Source: a bacterium
GTDB taxonomy: Bacteria; Patescibacteria; Microgenomatia; Levybacterales; GWA1-39-11
NCBI GenBank assembly: GCA_021825285.1
Contig: JAKAHW010000076.1
Location: forward strand, 1 to 5,364
Direction: 5' to 3'
DNA: 5,364 nt
This document shows, piece after piece, positions 4,237 to 5,364 of this stretch. The position numbers and the translations under genes were made by a program. Every line of letters starts with the position of its first letter. Within the stretch, counting starts at the first letter, position 1. Below the pieces are notes generated by a model. That model saw only the letters and a program-made list of their open reading frames with translations. It was not told the DNA's origin and did no database searches.

Positions 4237-5364
4237 CTATTTCTCTAAAATTTTTTTCTCGGCGCGATACACAATTTTACGAGTAGTGTCTATAGCGTCA
4301 GGGGAAACCGAAACGCTTGTTATCCCCCATTCAACCAGCTTCTCAACGAGTGTAGGATAGACGGAAGGCGCTTGTCCGCAAATAGAAACCGGAATCCCAT
4401 ACTTATGGCAGGTTTTAATCACTCTCTCAAACGCCCAAAGTACGGCTTCGTTTCTTTCGTCAAATTCAGATGCAACCTCCTGATTGTCTCGATCCGTTCC
4501 CAGAACAAGCATTGTTAAATCATTTGATCCAATTGAGACGCCATCAATACCGGCCTTAATAAATTCTTCTATTAAAATCACGTTTGAAGGAATCTCTGCC
4601 ATCATAAACAGCTTAAAAGTATGGCTTCTCTTAAGATGGACGGACACAATGCCTTTAACCGCTTCAAGCTCCCTAATAGTTCTTACAAAAGGGATCATTA
4701 AATTCAAATTATTTAATCCTTTTTTCTCTCGTACAAATTTTATTGCTTCAAGCTCAAGTTTAAAAACCTTCGGATCATGAACATAACGAAATGCGCCCCT
4801 ATATCCAAGCATTGGGTTCGGCTCAACAGGCTCGTAGTCTTTGCCTCCGGCCAAATTTCTGTATTCGTTCGACTTAAAATCGGTCGCGCGATATATAACC
4901 GGTCTCGGGTAAAATGCGGCGCAGATTGTTTCAAGCCCTCCTGCTAATTTTTCAATAAATATTTTTTCTTTTTTGTCAGCGATCATTTTCTTGGGATGGG
5001 TACCGATTTCCGCAATCATAAATTCCGCACGTAAGAGCCCTATCCCGTCAACATTTTCTAAGGAAATTTTATCTGCCAATTCAGGTTCTGCCAAATTTAC
5101 GTAAATTTTTGTTGCTGTTTTAAAGTGGGTAGAGTCAATGTGATCATTCTTTTGCTCAATAGCAATACTCCCCGAAAATATCTCGCCTGTTTTACCGTTT
5201 ACCGTAACCGTTTGCCCATCTTTTAGGACTTTTGTTGCGTTTGGAACGCCGACCACTGCAGGAATTCCAAATTCACGCGATACAATTGCAGCATGAGATG
5301 TCCTTCCGCCTTGCTCCGTAATTATCGCCTTTGATTTCTTCATCGCCGGAACATAATCCGGATT
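4237..5364 (-). CDS. ppsA: Phosphoenolpyruvate synthase, C-terminal part (5' end beyond right edge)
   Basis: Makes PEP from pyruvate and ATP, releasing AMP and phosphate; in organisms lacking pyruvate kinase it may also run in the ATP-forming direction. The frame stays open to the right edge, giving 375 visible codons, roughly the last half of a protein of about 750-800 residues; the N-terminal ATP-grasp domain is outside. Seen: the swivelling phosphohistidine domain, GGRTSHAAIVSREFGIPAVVG, with the phosphorylated His at visible residue 24 (codon 5293-5295). The PEP/pyruvate-binding barrel follows, with RATDFKSNEYRNLAGG, EPNPMLGYRGAFRY, MIPFVRT, MAEIPSNVI, SIGSNDLT and the catalytic Cys in SICGQAPS (codon 4378-4380). 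The methionine at 5343 lies inside a conserved block (NPDYVPAM then KKSKAI) and is not the start. PpsA is preferred over PPDK because of the ICGQAPS and NPMLGYRG forms. It is directly upstream of eno with a 2-nt gap, forming a two-step PEP operon. Confidence 0.95.
   Translation of the reverse strand, partial: NPDYVPAMKKSKAIITEQGGRTSHAAIVSREFGIPAVVGVPNATKVLKDGQTVTVNGKTGEIFSGSIAIEQKNDHIDSTHFKTATKIYVNLAEPELADKISLENVDGIGLLRAEFMIAEIGTHPKKMIADKKEKIFIEKLAGGLETICAAFYPRPVIYRATDFKSNEYRNLAGGKDYEPVEPNPMLGYRGAFRYVHDPKVFKLELEAIKFVREKKGLNNLNLMIPFVRTIRELEAVKGIVSVHLKRSHTFKLFMMAEIPSNVILIEEFIKAGIDGVSIGSNDLTMLVLGTDRDNQEVASEFDERNEAVLWAFERVIKTCHKYGIPVSICGQAPSVYPTLVEKLVEWGITSVSVSPDAIDTTRKIVYRAEKKILEK

Noticed and set aside
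4484..4934. Open frames of 98 codons (plus, 4484-4780) and 64 codons (minus, 4740-4934) within ppsA
   Set aside because: Both overlap conserved PEP-binding barrel codons of ppsA in other frames and show no independent coding signs.
4237..5343. Treating the methionine at 5343 as the start of a short PEP-utilising protein
   Set aside because: The frame stays open upstream to the window edge and the preceding seven codons (NPDYVPA) continue the conserved PpsA block, so the gene is cut by the edge.
1..5364. Search for CRISPR arrays, insertion sequences, tRNA/rRNA genes, toxin-antitoxin pairs or defence genes
   Set aside because: No spaced direct repeats, transposase motifs, cloverleaf sequences or small paired genes were seen; nearly all the DNA is taken by recognised housekeeping genes.

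Overview
The window is densely packed, AT-rich bacterial DNA. It holds six protein genes, two of them cut by the window edges, and only one real intergenic gap (847-1011). The proteins are bacterial (LexA, UvrB, RsmI, a DedA-family protein, enolase, PEP synthase) and read with the standard code. The overlapping genes, the short RsmI, the near absence of Shine-Dalgarno motifs and the style of the enolase and RsmI sequences suggest a small-genome uncultivated bacterium, perhaps Patescibacteria/CPR (Microgenomates-like). That placement is an inference from sequence style, not a proven assignment.

Layout: (1) 1-846, minus strand: N-terminal 282 codons of uvrB, which continues beyond the left edge. 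(2) 847-1011: a divergent SOS control region with a good sigma70-type promoter for lexA, an extended -10 for uvrB, two inverted repeats that are operator candidates, and a short heptamer-repeat leader before lexA. (3) 1012-1665, plus: lexA, complete with self-cleavage site and catalytic Ser/Lys. (4) 1662-2303, minus: a DedA/VTT membrane protein whose stop shares a CTAG with the lexA stop. (5) 2290-2994, plus: rsmI, whose ATG lies in a CATG that also supplies a possible dedA start on the other strand. (6) 2984-4234, minus: enolase, overlapping the rsmI end by 11 bp. (7) 4237-5364, minus: C-terminal part of PEP synthase (ppsA), which ends 2 nt before eno starts.

How the genes work together: lexA and uvrB are a repressor and a nucleotide excision repair gene facing away from each other across a shared regulatory region, as expected for an SOS pair. 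ppsA and eno form a tight operon for consecutive reactions of lower glycolysis/gluconeogenesis (pyruvate-PEP-2-phosphoglycerate). rsmI and the dedA gene are unrelated in function but interlocked, with each promoter apparently embedded in the other's coding sequence. I see no mobile element, CRISPR array, tRNA, rRNA or defence system. No clearly new biological system is present; the most notable points are the non-canonical SOS control region and the overlapping architecture.
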